Shown: piece after piece, positions 1-7,961 of the stretch
Position numbering within the stretch: the stretch's first letter is position 1
How the letters are laid out: each line of letters starts with the position of its first letter
Assembly: GCF_027889715.1 (NCBI RefSeq)
Contig: NZ_JAPJZH010000006.1
Span: 124,001-188,000, forward strand
Length of the DNA: 64,000 bases
Direction: 5' to 3'
Origin: Allohoeflea poritis
Lineage (GTDB): Bacteria > Pseudomonadota > Alphaproteobacteria > Rhizobiales > Rhizobiaceae
The notes under the pieces: generated by a model
The model's input: only the letters and a program-made list of their open reading frames with translations
Told to the model about the DNA's origin: nothing
Database searches by the model: none
Program-made: the position numbers and the translations under genes

Positions 1-478
1 GAGGGATGGCTAAGGGATTGTCTGTTGTCCATAGCCGCTTCAAATTCGAATATGTCGCAAGGTAGGAAGCCCCTCTCGGGGTCGAGCACCGCAAAACAAG
101 CCGATCATATTCCAGGTTGACCAGCAAACCACTGCGGATCGTGCGGATCTTGATGTTCTCCAGAACGGGTTCGCCCTCGGCCGCTTTAAGATAGGCCGCG
201 GTGTAGTTGTCGTCGTGTTCCACGTCGGTCTTCAATTGCTGCCGCCAGCCCTTGCCCATCGCTCGCGCCGCCAGTGACGCGCCGCCGATACTGGTGATTT
301 CCGGTATCTCGTTGTGGAGAGGCATGCCGAATAGGACCATATGGTCCCACAGTTCATGAATGGTCTCTTCCATCTGACCGCGGCGCAGGTCCCAGTCCTG
401 GAACAGCCTCAGCTGAGTCTCGCAGGCGCCGGGGTTCTCGAGTTCGCTGTCGTCAAGAAGTCTTGTTCGAACCTGCAT
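1..478 (-). CDS. Prophage hypothetical protein, C-terminus beyond window
   Basis: An open frame runs from an ATG at 478 leftward off the window edge, so only about 159 N-terminal residues are visible. It begins MQVRTRLLDDSELENPGACE and continues without a stop, with normal amino-acid composition and no membrane segment or motif I recognise. It overlaps the 3' end of the gene at 453-740 by 26 bases in another frame, as translationally coupled phage genes often do. Function unknown; the prophage context is inferred from the repressor just to the right. Confidence 0.55.
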   Translation of the reverse strand, partial: MQVRTRLLDDSELENPGACETQLRLFQDWDLRRGQMEETIHELWDHMVLFGMPLHNEIPEITSIGGASLAARAMGKGWRQQLKTDVEHDDNYTAAYLKAAEGEPVLENIKIRTIRSGLLVNLEYDRLVLRCSTPRGASYLATYSNLKRLWTTDNPLAIP

Positions 479-740
479 AGGTGGTGCACTCGCTGGATAG
501 GATGAATTGCGTGATGAACACGCTGTAGATCTTCTTGAAATAGGCCAGTTCGAAAGGATCGAACTTGCTGATGTCGGTATGTCCTGCGGCCTTGCACGCG
601 CAGTTGTCCCGCATCATGTGACACCCGAATTTCTCGGTCATCGCGTCCAGATAGTCCAAGTCGGATGCGTATTCGTCGTCACCAGTAAGAATTTCGTTCT
701 GTGCGTAGTTCCAGTCCGTCACCATGCAACCATCATTCAC
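453..740 (-). CDS. Small prophage hypothetical protein, Cys-containing
   Basis: A 95-residue acidic protein starting MNDGCMVTDWNYAQ, with a second possible start at residue 6. Cysteines occur singly and as a C-A-C pair near residues 47-49, but no clear zinc knuckle is formed. It is followed by the overlapping partial gene at 1-478 and lies downstream of the CI-like repressor on the same strand. I do not recognise a family. Confidence 0.5.
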   Translation of the reverse strand: MNDGCMVTDWNYAQNEILTGDDEYASDLDYLDAMTEKFGCHMMRDNCACKAAGHTDISKFDPFELAYFKKIYSVFITQFILSSECTTYAGSNKTS

Positions 741-803
741 ATCGATTGGCGCGAAAGCAACCAGAATAATATCGTGTAACTATTCGTGATCACTGTACCG
801 ATG

Positions 804-1238
804 CTATCCGTTTACGACCACATTTAGTGATCTGAGTTTCAGAAGATTGGCATAATGAAGCTTGATCAACCGGTCGCGTTTCTCCAACGATACTTCACCG
901 CCATAGCCCGTTATCGTCAAATCGGCCGCTCGGATCGCTTGCTCCATCAGTTCGAAATCGATACCCCCCGCATTTGCGTCTGTATCTGTGATTGGTGCGT
1001 CGTTCATATCGTTTTCACCCGGTGTTGGTGGTTCCCCTTTTCCGGTCAGAAGCCATACCGGGTCGCAGCCAAAGGCTTCGGCGTATCTGTTGGCCCAGGA
1101 CCGGTCGAATTTGTTCTGACCGTTTTCGTGAGAAAAATAGGTGGTCGTCTTCATGCCCATCCGCTCCGCCGCAGTCTTGGCAAAGCGAAATCCGGCGTTA
1201 CGGCGGGCAAACTTTAAGCGTTCGTTCATCGTGTTCAT
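804..1238 (-). CDS. CI-like phage repressor (XRE-type helix-turn-helix)
   Basis: A 144-residue protein. Residues 1-60 form an XRE/lambda-repressor-like helix-turn-helix: an N-terminal helix NERLKFARRNAGF, then an AAERMGMKTTTYFSHENGQN segment typical of the recognition region, and a GCDPVWLLTGKG end that is common in prophage repressors. The rest is short and acidic with no recognisable LexA/S24 catalytic domain. I chose ATG 1238 because a GGTGG sits just upstream; a start at 1256 would lie inside the operator palindrome. It is probably the lysogeny repressor, binding the inverted repeat at 1259-1277 directly upstream of its own gene and the divergent gene at 1414. Confidence 0.8.
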   Translation of the reverse strand: MNTMNERLKFARRNAGFRFAKTAAERMGMKTTTYFSHENGQNKFDRSWANRYAEAFGCDPVWLLTGKGEPPTPGENDMNDAPITDTDANAGGIDFELMEQAIRAADLTITGYGGEVSLEKRDRLIKLHYANLLKLRSLNVVVNG

Positions 1239-1253
1239 ATTTCCACCGTACAC

Positions 1254-1277
1254 CACCTATAGGTGTCCTGCACCTAT
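1254..1277. promoter_or_regulatory. Operator palindromes for the CI-like repressor
   Basis: Two overlapping perfect inverted repeats share a half-site. CACCTATAGGTG occupies 1254-1265, and ATAGGTG-N5-CACCTAT occupies 1259-1277. A further GCACC lies at 1283-1287. The repeats sit between the repressor start (1238) and the rightward gene, where a phage operator is expected. Binding by the adjacent repressor is inferred. Confidence 0.7.
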
Positions 1278-1413
1278 TTTTTGCACCAAATTATATTGAC
1301 TAAGTATGAATTAGAATGTTTCATTACATCACATTACGTGTATGCGAAGCAAAGAATCAACGAAAAAAAGAGTCCAACGTCCTGGGGTGGGCGGCCTCAA
1401 CCGGAGTTTTCAC

Positions 1414-1752
1414 ATGCCCGACACTGTTCAACAGCCACCGTGCACCAAAAAAGACCGGTTCGGGAGGCATTTGATTTCGTTGAAGGAACTGAACCAGCGG
1501 TACAACGCATCCGAATCCGATATGGCGGTCGAGGACCACGAGCGACAACTGTTGTACCTTGAGCGGGCGATGGCCTCAGAGCCGGTGCGGGACATCGCCG
1601 GCGCGGTCTGCCGACTCACTTTCGTGAAGGAACAGATCCAGAAGGAATACGAGCTCCAAGAGAGTGACGTCCTGATGCGACTGCTTCAAAACACGATCGA
1701 CGGGCTCGACGCATTGACGAAATCCCACGACACTCAGCGGCACGCCGGATAG
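1414..1752 (+). CDS. Prophage hypothetical protein divergent from the repressor
   Basis: A 112-residue hydrophilic, helix-rich protein (MPDTVQQPPCTKKDRFGRHL). ATG 1414 is preferred over an in-frame ATG at 1342 because GGAG lies seven bases before it. The middle and C-terminal part (ERQLLYLERAMASEP, then LRLLQN-like heptads) looks alpha-helical. It holds the position of a cro-like early gene but shows no helix-turn-helix I can identify. Its last 19 bases overlap the end of the convergent gene at 1734. Confidence 0.5.
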   Translation: MPDTVQQPPCTKKDRFGRHLISLKELNQRYNASESDMAVEDHERQLLYLERAMASEPVRDIAGAVCRLTFVKEQIQKEYELQESDVLMRLLQNTIDGLDALTKSHDTQRHAG

Positions 1753-2399
1753 AGGCCAAGCGGGTCCTTGACCTTTTTCTTGTCCGGAAACGGACACTCC
1801 GTATCAGCTACCCGCGCAGGGCGGTGCTGCAGCCGATAGTCCCTGAGTTCGGCCCTTGAGTAGATGTGCATGGTTTCCGATGCGGTTTCCAGCGCGGCGG
1901 CAAGGGCCCGATGGTCGACACCCATCTCGGCGATGAAACGCACCATCTCTGCGACAGTGGCTTGTGTACTGGCGATGGCGTCCTCGGCGGTTTGGTCGGT
2001 GCCGTCCTCGTAGAACTGGTGCAGCCCAAGCCTGGCGCCGGTCGCAACATCCCGCTGCACACCCCCGGCGAAGGCAAAGAAGCAGGCCGACAGGCAATCG
2101 TCGCCGGCGGCAACCGCCGTCGAGAAACCGAGGCTGCGTATTGTGCGCCCCAGCTCGATGCTTTCCATGATGTAACCGCCATCGGACCGTAGCACGATCC
2201 ATTCGACATCATCCTCAATGGCGTGGAACGCGTCGAAGAACCTGCGCTCGTCCCCCTTCTCGATCGAGCCGCGCGCTTCGATCCATCGTCTCTGGCCATC
2301 GTCCTCGATCGTGAATTCCAGGGCGCTCGCACCCGGCGCAGTTCCGATGAGGATGGCCATTGCGGCGCACGCAGCGCCAACTGTGCCTGTCCGTGTCAT
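1734..2399 (-). CDS. Exported ClpP-like serine protease-fold protein
   Basis: A 221-residue protein with a signal peptide (residues 1-26, ending GASA) followed by a ClpP/crotonase-like fold of the kind annotated as predicted periplasmic proteins (COG3904-like). The ClpP-style elements are visible: a strand plus SDGG turn near 72-75, a candidate nucleophile Ser104 in CLSACFF, and a candidate His127 in LGLHQF. ATG 2399 is chosen because it gives the signal peptide and has AGGGA upstream; a longer frame back to 2639 adds unrelated sequence. It sits between the repressor region and the tRNA, so it may be a cargo (lysogenic conversion) gene. Protease activity is not proven by sequence. Confidence 0.65.
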   Translation of the reverse strand: MTRTGTVGAACAAMAILIGTAPGASALEFTIEDDGQRRWIEARGSIEKGDERRFFDAFHAIEDDVEWIVLRSDGGYIMESIELGRTIRSLGFSTAVAAGDDCLSACFFAFAGGVQRDVATGARLGLHQFYEDGTDQTAEDAIASTQATVAEMVRFIAEMGVDHRALAAALETASETMHIYSRAELRDYRLQHRPARVADTECPFPDKKKVKDPLGLYPACR

Positions 2400-2648
2400 C
2401 TTGAGTTCTATCCCTGCCTTTGGCGGCAAGGCTATGCCCCTGATTACGTCCTGTCCATATGGGGACGCCTGGGCGCGAAAAAAGGGGCGACGCATGATGT
2501 GATCGGCGCCGCCCAAGTCCAGAGAGGAATACAGCCCCGACCGGAGATCAGGTCTTGGTCCGGTCGAGGCATGAAAACGATAGGCATATTGCCAATATTT
2601 CTCAATAGAGATGTTGCAAATTTCACAATCAAATGACATGTTCCGGGC

Positions 2649-2915
<267 letters not shown>

Positions 2916-3461
2916 ATGCCGCCGGGACTGCTCACCTATCTTCGCCTGGCCCCGCTGGGGCTCTTCTTCACCCTCTTCTTCACTCTGCCGACCGCGCCGC
3001 TATGGGCCGCGCTGAGCGTTCTGATGGGTTGGAAAGTCCTGCCGGGTTTTCTGGCGTTGATCCACACCTCCAATGACGATCTCGACGGCGGTCAGCATCA
3101 ACTGCACTGGCCGGAGGCGAGCGGCCTCGCTCTGATGTGGCAACGGACCCGCTGGATCTGGCGAAACCCGTCGAGTGGCTTCTTTGGTGAGATCCTGGGC
3201 ATTCCGAAAGAAGGTACGACACTCGATTATCGCGAAGCGGGCCCGTTAAGCGGCCGGACCGCGACCCGGTTCTACAACTACACCGTATGGAGAACCGCTG
3301 ACGGCCGCCTCTATTTCGGCTGGCGATGCAACTGGCCGCTGTTTGGTAAATGGTACATCAAGATGTGGTTCGGCTGGCGCTATTACGATAATCCCGACCA
3401 GTACAAGCACCCCAGATTTCATGATTTGTGCCTGGACGCGTGGGTCAAAACAACGACCTGA
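2916..3461 (+). CDS. Phage membrane-anchored hypothetical protein (DUF7338-like)
   Basis: A 181-residue protein. Residues 5-50 hold one or two hydrophobic segments (LAPLGLFFTLFFTLPTAPL onward), followed by a Trp/Tyr-rich soluble part containing RTRWIWRNPSSGF and YFGWRCNWPLFGKWYIKMWFGWR-type aromatic repeats. The WxWRNPxxGF pattern is shared by phage proteins labelled DUF7338, from memory rather than a search. Function unknown. It is the only rightward gene between the tRNA and the leftward zinc-finger operon, whose last gene ends 3 bases beyond it (convergent). Confidence 0.55.
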   Translation: MPPGLLTYLRLAPLGLFFTLFFTLPTAPLWAALSVLMGWKVLPGFLALIHTSNDDLDGGQHQLHWPEASGLALMWQRTRWIWRNPSSGFFGEILGIPKEGTTLDYREAGPLSGRTATRFYNYTVWRTADGRLYFGWRCNWPLFGKWYIKMWFGWRYYDNPDQYKHPRFHDLCLDAWVKTTT

Positions 3462-3463
3462 AC

Positions 3464-3787
3464 CTACGACATCCCCTGCTCTTCCAGGAACCGGTCGAGA
3501 CCTTCCGGCTGTTCGGGCCGATTGAAGTATTTCCAAATCCGGCGCCAGTTGGCGTCGCAGAGCTTTTCGCAGCGGATCACGTCGATCCTGTTGGTGTGAT
3601 TGTCGATCTTGGCATAGCGTCGCTCGCAACTGCGAAGGAGCCGACGAAGCTTTTTGTATCGACGGGTCAGGTGGACCGGCAGAAGCTTCCAGCACTTGCC
3701 GCAACATATCTGTGAGCACGACCCGTCGTCCGGCCCCGTGCGGCCGCACTTCGGGTTGATGCAGGGAATGCGTCCGGGCTTTGTCAT
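3464..3787 (-). CDS. Phage zinc-ribbon-like hypothetical protein
   Basis: A 107-residue basic protein. The N-terminus has a Cys cluster (CINPKC, then CSQICCGKCW), consistent with a zinc knuckle; the remainder is Arg/Lys-rich and helical. ATG 3787 is chosen because GAGG lies six bases upstream; a start at 3808 would overlap the upstream gene more. It is the last gene of the leftward operon 5495-3464. DNA or RNA binding is plausible but not shown. Confidence 0.5.
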   Translation of the reverse strand: MTKPGRIPCINPKCGRTGPDDGSCSQICCGKCWKLLPVHLTRRYKKLRRLLRSCERRYAKIDNHTNRIDVIRCEKLCDANWRRIWKYFNRPEQPEGLDRFLEEQGMS

Positions 3788-3794
3788 GCGCGCC

Positions 3795-4031
3795 TCAAAA
3801 GTCGCCAAATTCGGGCGGATCGGGATAAGTGCTCATCCCCCACCACTTTTCCATGCAGTCGTCACAGAACCGGGCGGTAAACCCCTGTTCGCTCGTCAGA
3901 ATAAGAGGCACCGTCGTTTCCGGAATACCCGCGCTGCAGTATGAGCACAGTCTGGGTGGAAGGGAGTCCGGCCGACTCCAGCAGACGCGGTTCCAGTCGA
4001 ATCCGGCTTTTGGAGCAATCGGATTGTTCAT
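3795..4031 (-). CDS. Small zinc-finger phage protein
   Basis: A 78-residue protein with two CxxC pairs (LCSYCS and FCDDCM) separated by about 25 residues, which is the layout of a four-Cys zinc ribbon. It overlaps the upstream gene by 4 bases (ATG inside its 3' end), so the two are probably translationally coupled. No family recognised. Confidence 0.5.
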   Translation of the reverse strand: MNNPIAPKAGFDWNRVCWSRPDSLPPRLCSYCSAGIPETTVPLILTSEQGFTARFCDDCMEKWWGMSTYPDPPEFGDF

Positions 4032-4672
4032 GCCGCTGGCAGATACTGATCGAATTTGGTGCAGGCCTGCTCAAGCGCCCGTACCGCATCCTCGCCCTGT
4101 GACTGGGCATCCTTGAACAAGATCGGTAGCCCCGTCTCAATCGAATTGCGGATCTCGCCCAGCGTTGCCTCCCTGCCCTCGCAGAACCACAGCACTTCGA
4201 CCGGATCTCCGATATCGAACAGGATGCCGGCATTGCCGCGCCGCGGTCTGAACATCGACGGATGCTTCGATATCCAGACGCCGCACGCACCCGGGTTTCG
4301 GCGGATGGACTTTCCGGGCGCGTCCTTGCGTTCGTACGGCAAGCCGCGCTCATTGCGCTTCGCCATCGGGTTCGCCAGAAACGGACAGTTGCGGGCCGCA
4401 AAGATGGCGCAATCGCGGTGCTGGGGCGGTTCGGAGATGGTCCGGTTGATGCCACACATCGGACCGATAACGAAGGCCTTGTATTTTCCGACTTTCTCAC
4501 CGCAGATCCAGCAATGATCGTGCTCGATGGCCTTGCGTAGTTTGTTCTCGTCGGCCACGCGAAAGTCCGGCTTGCCGTCGTAATAGGCAACGAAATAGGG
4601 AATTGGAAAGCCCCGTTCGTCGCGGCGCAGTTTGGCGATGCGGGGCGGCATGTCTCTGAATTTGCGGTCCAT
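4028..4672 (-). CDS. Phage hypothetical protein with treble-clef-like Cys/His motif
   Basis: A 214-residue hydrophilic protein. HCWICGEKVGKYKAFVIGPMC near residues 52-73, followed by HRDC, looks like a metal-binding finger. The motif resembles small phage proteins that handle other zinc-finger substrates, but I cannot name the family. It sits in the middle of the leftward operon between two small genes and shares its start region with no regulatory gap. Confidence 0.5.
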   Translation of the reverse strand: MDRKFRDMPPRIAKLRRDERGFPIPYFVAYYDGKPDFRVADENKLRKAIEHDHCWICGEKVGKYKAFVIGPMCGINRTISEPPQHRDCAIFAARNCPFLANPMAKRNERGLPYERKDAPGKSIRRNPGACGVWISKHPSMFRPRRGNAGILFDIGDPVEVLWFCEGREATLGEIRNSIETGLPILFKDAQSQGEDAVRALEQACTKFDQYLPAA

Positions 4673-4676
4673 GGTG

Positions 4677-4880
4677 TTACTCCGAATTCACGGCAGCGCT
4701 GGTTATCTTGGCTTGTGCACGTGCCAGCGAGGCCATTGCCAGATGCTTCGGCACAGAATCCCCCGCGTCCTCGAGCAGTTTCTCCATCTTGGCTTCGTAC
4801 GTCGCCGCGAGCTCCGTCATGGCGGCGATCATCTCGTCTGCATACTGGTCGACGATGCGGTCAAATTCTTCGGCGGTCAT
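4677..4880 (-). CDS. Small helical phage protein
   Basis: A 67-residue protein beginning MTAEEFDRIVDQYADEMIAA, acidic and strongly helical with a heptad-like pattern. The ATG at 4880 is preferred over longer in-frame starts because the upstream extension overlaps the neighbouring gene and has a different composition. It ends 5 bases before the next gene, consistent with co-transcription. Function unknown. Confidence 0.5.
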   Translation of the reverse strand: MTAEEFDRIVDQYADEMIAAMTELAATYEAKMEKLLEDAGDSVPKHLAMASLARAQAKITSAAVNSE

Positions 4881-4890
4881 GGCGCAGCCC

Positions 4891-5109
4891 TCACAACTGC
4901 TTTTCAATGAAATCGGCAGCCAAGCGGAGACGGTGGACAATCGTTCTTGCTTCAAACTTTTGCCCGTCAAAAACCACCATCTGACCATTGATTTCATCAG
5001 TCACCGAAACGAGGGTTATCGGGATTGGCTGGGCCCCCGGCTTTGTTACATCAGCGACCGCGTGCACGAGCTCGCCGTGCGCATCGTGTATGTTCTGAAA
5101 TTCGCTCAT
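4891..5109 (-). CDS. Small phage hypothetical protein
   Basis: A 72-residue protein (MSEFQNIHDAHGELVHAV) whose ATG overlaps the stop codon of the HNH gene. A short beta-rich segment (PIPITLVSV, QMVVFDGQ) precedes a C-terminal helix. No known motif. Membership of the HNH operon is supported by the overlap. Confidence 0.5.
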   Translation of the reverse strand: MSEFQNIHDAHGELVHAVADVTKPGAQPIPITLVSVTDEINGQMVVFDGQKFEARTIVHRLRLAADFIEKQL

Positions 5110-5495
5110 TATCGCTTATCCCTCCTTTGCGGCCTGCCCCTCATCGGCACGTACCAGCCCGAGGCCTTGGAGCCGGGTATCGGGTTGGCTGATTCGTAGC
5201 GAAGGCTGCAGTGGTTCTTGATCTTCTTCCGGTAGACGTCGGATTTCTCGGCGACGTCTCGCGCTGTCTTCGGCGGTTCGCACCAATCGCACAGCGGCTG
5301 GAGGTTGCCTTCCCGGTTCTCGCCGCCATTGATCAGAGCGTCCTTGTGGTCGCAGGTCCAGTGGTCTGTGCCGGTCAAGGGCCTGGTGCATCCCGCGCAC
5401 TGGTAGCCATGACGCTCCAGGACGCGTAGGCGCACCCGCGGCGGTGGCCGCTGGTCATCTGTCTCTCCGGTCCACTCTTCAACGCTTCTTGCCAT
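5109..5495 (-). CDS. HNH endonuclease-family protein
   Basis: A 128-residue protein with the HNH fold: CAGC at 33-36, a WTCDHKDAL strand with candidate catalytic His50, then GGxNREGNLQPLC with Asn64, closed by CDWC at 69-72. The two CxxC pairs would bind a structural zinc. ATG 5495 has GGAG seven bases upstream. It is the first gene of the leftward operon to 3464, and the palindromic operator pair at 5511-5549 lies immediately upstream. Phage HNH proteins act in genome packaging or as homing or nicking enzymes; the role here cannot be decided. Confidence 0.8.
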   Translation of the reverse strand: MARSVEEWTGETDDQRPPPRVRLRVLERHGYQCAGCTRPLTGTDHWTCDHKDALINGGENREGNLQPLCDWCEPPKTARDVAEKSDVYRKKIKNHCSLRYESANPIPGSKASGWYVPMRGRPQRRDKR

Positions 5496-5510
5496 GATCG
5501 CTCCACAATA

Positions 5511-5549
5511 TTGGCAAAATGCCAATTTATTATGTAGGCAATATGCCAA
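5511..5549. promoter_or_regulatory. Two direct copies of a TTGGCA-N3-TGCCAA palindrome
   Basis: TTGGCAAAATGCCAA (5511-5525) is a perfect inverted repeat. TAGGCAATATGCCAA (5535-5549) is the same site with one mismatch, 24 bp centre to centre, so both lie on nearly the same helical face. They sit between the HNH operon start (5495) and the rightward lysis genes (5646), so they probably bind a dimeric regulator controlling one or both. The sequence is unlike the CI-like operator at 1259-1277. Confidence 0.65.
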
Positions 5550-5645
5550 CAATAATCCAGTCGCGATCTTTAAAATTTGCCGGTGCGATGATACAAACCA
5601 TGCAATTGCGCAGGACGTGCTTCATCAACCGCCGAGGTCAGAAGC

Positions 5646-6386
5646 ATGTCAAAAAATTCTCCCACCATGTCCTTTGAAATGTGGCTGCAAAGCCGATTGA
5701 CCGCTCACGGCTACGCGCCTGGCGTGATCGACGGCATTGTCGGGCCCAACACGATCGCGGCGATCAAGGCATTTGAGAAGACCCACGGCCTGCCGGTCGA
5801 CGGCAAGGCTGACGAGGTTGTCGTCAAGGCGCTGCGCGCCAGTGCCAGTGCGATTCCTCCGATCGACATGACGAAGATACCGAATCGTGATGAAGATCCG
5901 GACGAAGCCTCACCGGGCAAGACGACGTTCCCGCGGCAAAAGGACGTCCTGAAATTCTTCGGACCGGTTGGCCAGAACCAGACCCGTGTCGAAGTCCCGT
6001 TCGACATGGTGCTCGCCTGGGACACGTCCAAGCGGGTCCGCGCGATGACCCTGCACCTGAAGGTGGCCGAATCAGCGTCACGCGCCCTCGAGAAGATCAG
6101 CGAGGTCTATTCGGAGGATGAGCGGCGCAGTCTGGGTCTCCACCTGTGGGGCGGCTCGCTCAACGTGCGCCGGATGCGGGGCGGCAAGCGCTACTCGATG
6201 CACTCCTGGGGCATTGCCATCGACTTCGATCCGCAGCGCAACGCGCTGCGCTGGGGCCGCGATCGTGCGCGGCTTGCGGAAGACGATGCCGTTCCGTTCT
6301 GGCAAGCGTGGGAGAGTGAAGGCTGGTGCTCTCTCGGCCGGCTTCGGAACTTCGACTGGATGCATGTTCAGGCCGCGAGGCTCTGA
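5646..6386 (+). CDS. Endolysin: peptidoglycan-binding domain plus M15-like peptidase
   Basis: A 246-residue protein. Residues 10-62 form a peptidoglycan-binding type 1 domain (LxxHGYxPGxIDGIVGPNTIAAIKAFE). Residues 165-243 form an M15-type D,D- or L,D-peptidase with zinc ligands His186 and Asp193 (MHSWGIAIDFD) and His240 in FDWMHVQ. There is no N-terminal signal, so export would need a holin. GAGG precedes ATG 5646. It is the first gene of the rightward lysis cassette, and its stop overlaps the start of the next gene. Confidence in endolysin is high from the domain pair plus the holin and spanin neighbours. Confidence 0.9.
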   Translation: MSKNSPTMSFEMWLQSRLTAHGYAPGVIDGIVGPNTIAAIKAFEKTHGLPVDGKADEVVVKALRASASAIPPIDMTKIPNRDEDPDEASPGKTTFPRQKDVLKFFGPVGQNQTRVEVPFDMVLAWDTSKRVRAMTLHLKVAESASRALEKISEVYSEDERRSLGLHLWGGSLNVRRMRGGKRYSMHSWGIAIDFDPQRNALRWGRDRARLAEDDAVPFWQAWESEGWCSLGRLRNFDWMHVQAARL

Positions 6387-6691
6387 TGACCGAAATCAGA
6401 ACAGAACCGGTCGAGGCGGAAGGGTTCCAGGACCTCAAATCCTTCCGCGACGCCCGAAGACCGGGTTCGTTCCATATAGCCGAGGACGGTGAAGACATTT
6501 ACTTCTGGTCCTTTTGCCCATGCGGTTGTGGTGCTCAGTCCTCCATCCCGATCGGGCGAAACATCAAACCTGACGAAAGCCCGAGCTGGAATTGGAACGG
6601 CGATGAGGCGAAGCCGACGCTGGAACCCAGCATCAACCACGTCGGCCATTGGCACGGCTGGCTTAGAGACGGAATTTGGAGTTCCTGCTGA
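6386..6691 (+). CDS. DUF6527-like phage protein
   Basis: A 101-residue protein translated from an ATG overlapping the endolysin stop (TGATG). It has a CPCGCG metal-binding-like motif and a C-terminal HVGHWHGWLRDG segment. That arrangement is characteristic of DUF6527 proteins, which often lie beside phage endolysins (recalled, not searched). Function unknown. Confidence 0.6.
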   Translation: MTEIRTEPVEAEGFQDLKSFRDARRPGSFHIAEDGEDIYFWSFCPCGCGAQSSIPIGRNIKPDESPSWNWNGDEAKPTLEPSINHVGHWHGWLRDGIWSSC

Positions 6692-6942
6692 TGTTTGTCC
6701 GACTTCTGCATTTACTTGGCGTGACGCCCAATGATGGCAAGACGGGAAAACGCGAGGCGTCCTGGGCCCTCGTCTTCATCGCCATCGCAATGACCGTCGG
6801 CGCGATGATCCATGGTGAGGGCATGGTCAGCGCCATGTCCGACATCCTCACCCTGACCTGGCTTGCCGCGATTGCCGCGGTTGGTGGCGCCTACAAGCTG
6901 GAGCATGACAAGGGCGCCTGGAACAAGATGGGAGAGAAGTAA
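6691..6942 (+). CDS. Holin-like small membrane protein
   Basis: An 83-residue protein with two predicted membrane segments (about residues 24-44 and 50-68) and a short charged tail ending KMGEK. The ATG overlaps the upstream stop, and the next gene begins inside its stop codon. Size, topology and position between the endolysin and spanins suggest a holin or antiholin; sequence alone does not prove it. Confidence 0.6.
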   Translation: MFVRLLHLLGVTPNDGKTGKREASWALVFIAIAMTVGAMIHGEGMVSAMSDILTLTWLAAIAAVGGAYKLEHDKGAWNKMGEK

Positions 6943-7382
6943 TGCTCGCATCCTTCCTCGCATCCCGGGTGGTCTCCATTCTCGGCGTGCCAGGCATGGT
7001 CGCCCTGCTCATCATCGGTTTCTACGAGGGCCTGCCCGGCATCAAGGCAATACCATTCATCGACCGAATTCCTCTTGTTGGCTACCTCACCACCGGGCGC
7101 GTCGATCGGCAAATTGCTCTTGCGACGGAGGCGATGGTTGCGAAGGCCGAGCTTGTAGCTGCACGGGAACGCGAGCGCGGACTGCAAATCATCATTGAGG
7201 AGAAGAATCGGCGTGAGGCGCTGACGCTAACGGCAAATGCCGAGTTTCGAGAACGGCTCGCCGCGGCAAACCGCGCGAACGAGGATTTGAACGATGAGAT
7301 CAAGGAATATCTGGCACGCCCCGTTAACGGCGGTTGTGTCGTTACTGACGCTCTCTGGGAACTCATGCACAACGCTGAGTGA
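6942..7382 (+). CDS. Rz-like inner-membrane spanin
   Basis: A 146-residue protein with an N-terminal membrane anchor (residues 5-27) and a long charged coiled coil (about 55-125: RQIALATEAMVAKAELVAAR and after). This is the classical i-spanin plan. The lipoprotein gene at 7294 starts within its 3' end in another frame, as in lambda Rz/Rz1. It would link the inner and outer membranes in the last step of lysis. Confidence 0.75.
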   Translation: MLASFLASRVVSILGVPGMVALLIIGFYEGLPGIKAIPFIDRIPLVGYLTTGRVDRQIALATEAMVAKAELVAARERERGLQIIIEEKNRREALTLTANAEFRERLAAANRANEDLNDEIKEYLARPVNGGCVVTDALWELMHNAE

Positions 7383-7629
7383 CCGGCTTAACCAGGCGGA
7401 GCGAGGCAAGGCCGATGCCAGCCAGGTCGAACAGGCCATCGACGAGGCCTCAAAGATCCCAAACCTCCCAGCCGATTGTCGTGTGATGGAGCCGAGAGGG
7501 TACCGGAAGGGCGATCGGCTCGACCTTGCCTTGATCGGCTCCGATGCAGCTCGTAAGCGCGCCAATGCGCGCGTGAGCCGCTGCGCGGGTTGGCACGACA
7601 GCATTAGAGCCAAGGGAGATGGGACATGA
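7294..7629 (+). CDS. Rz1-like outer-membrane spanin lipoprotein
   Basis: A 111-residue protein with a signal sequence ending SGNSC (lipobox Cys25), followed by a helical stretch and a PNLPADCR segment, a pattern common in alphaproteobacterial phage Rz1-like proteins. Its first 89 bases overlap the Rz-like gene out of frame, and its last 4 bases overlap the next gene. The lipobox is imperfect (Asn at -2), so lipidation is likely rather than certain. Confidence 0.65.
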   Translation: MRSRNIWHAPLTAVVSLLTLSGNSCTTLSDRLNQAERGKADASQVEQAIDEASKIPNLPADCRVMEPRGYRKGDRLDLALIGSDAARKRANARVSRCAGWHDSIRAKGDGT

Positions 7630-7961
7630 AGCGCACCGTCGAATGGCTATTTTTCCTCGCGGCCATTGTCGTCATCGGAACTTTCTTCTACGCGGCCGCC
7701 AATCGTCAGGCACACGGCGCCGGCCTTGCTTGTGGCGACAGGATCGGCATCCTGAAGTCACTTGCCAGCAAATACAAGGAATCACCCCGGGCGCTTGGGC
7801 TTGCGTCGACCGGCAGAGCGGTATTCGAGGTCTATACGTCGAAAACCGGCACCTGGACGATCCTTATGACGACGACGACGGGCATGACCTGCATCATGGC
7901 CGCCGGTCGATCGTGGGAGGAATATGATCAGCATTACCATGTCCCAGGAAAGCCTATCTGA
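7626..7961 (+). CDS. Exported or membrane-anchored hypothetical protein
   Basis: A 111-residue protein with an N-terminal hydrophobic segment (residues 7-27) then a small domain with two Cys (LACGDR, MTCIMAAGRSWEE) that could form a disulfide. I have seen similar short alphaproteobacterial secreted domains but know no function. It overlaps the Rz1-like gene by 4 bases, so it is part of the lysis transcript. Confidence 0.55.
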   Translation: MKRTVEWLFFLAAIVVIGTFFYAAANRQAHGAGLACGDRIGILKSLASKYKESPRALGLASTGRAVFEVYTSKTGTWTILMTTTTGMTCIMAAGRSWEEYDQHYHVPGKPI

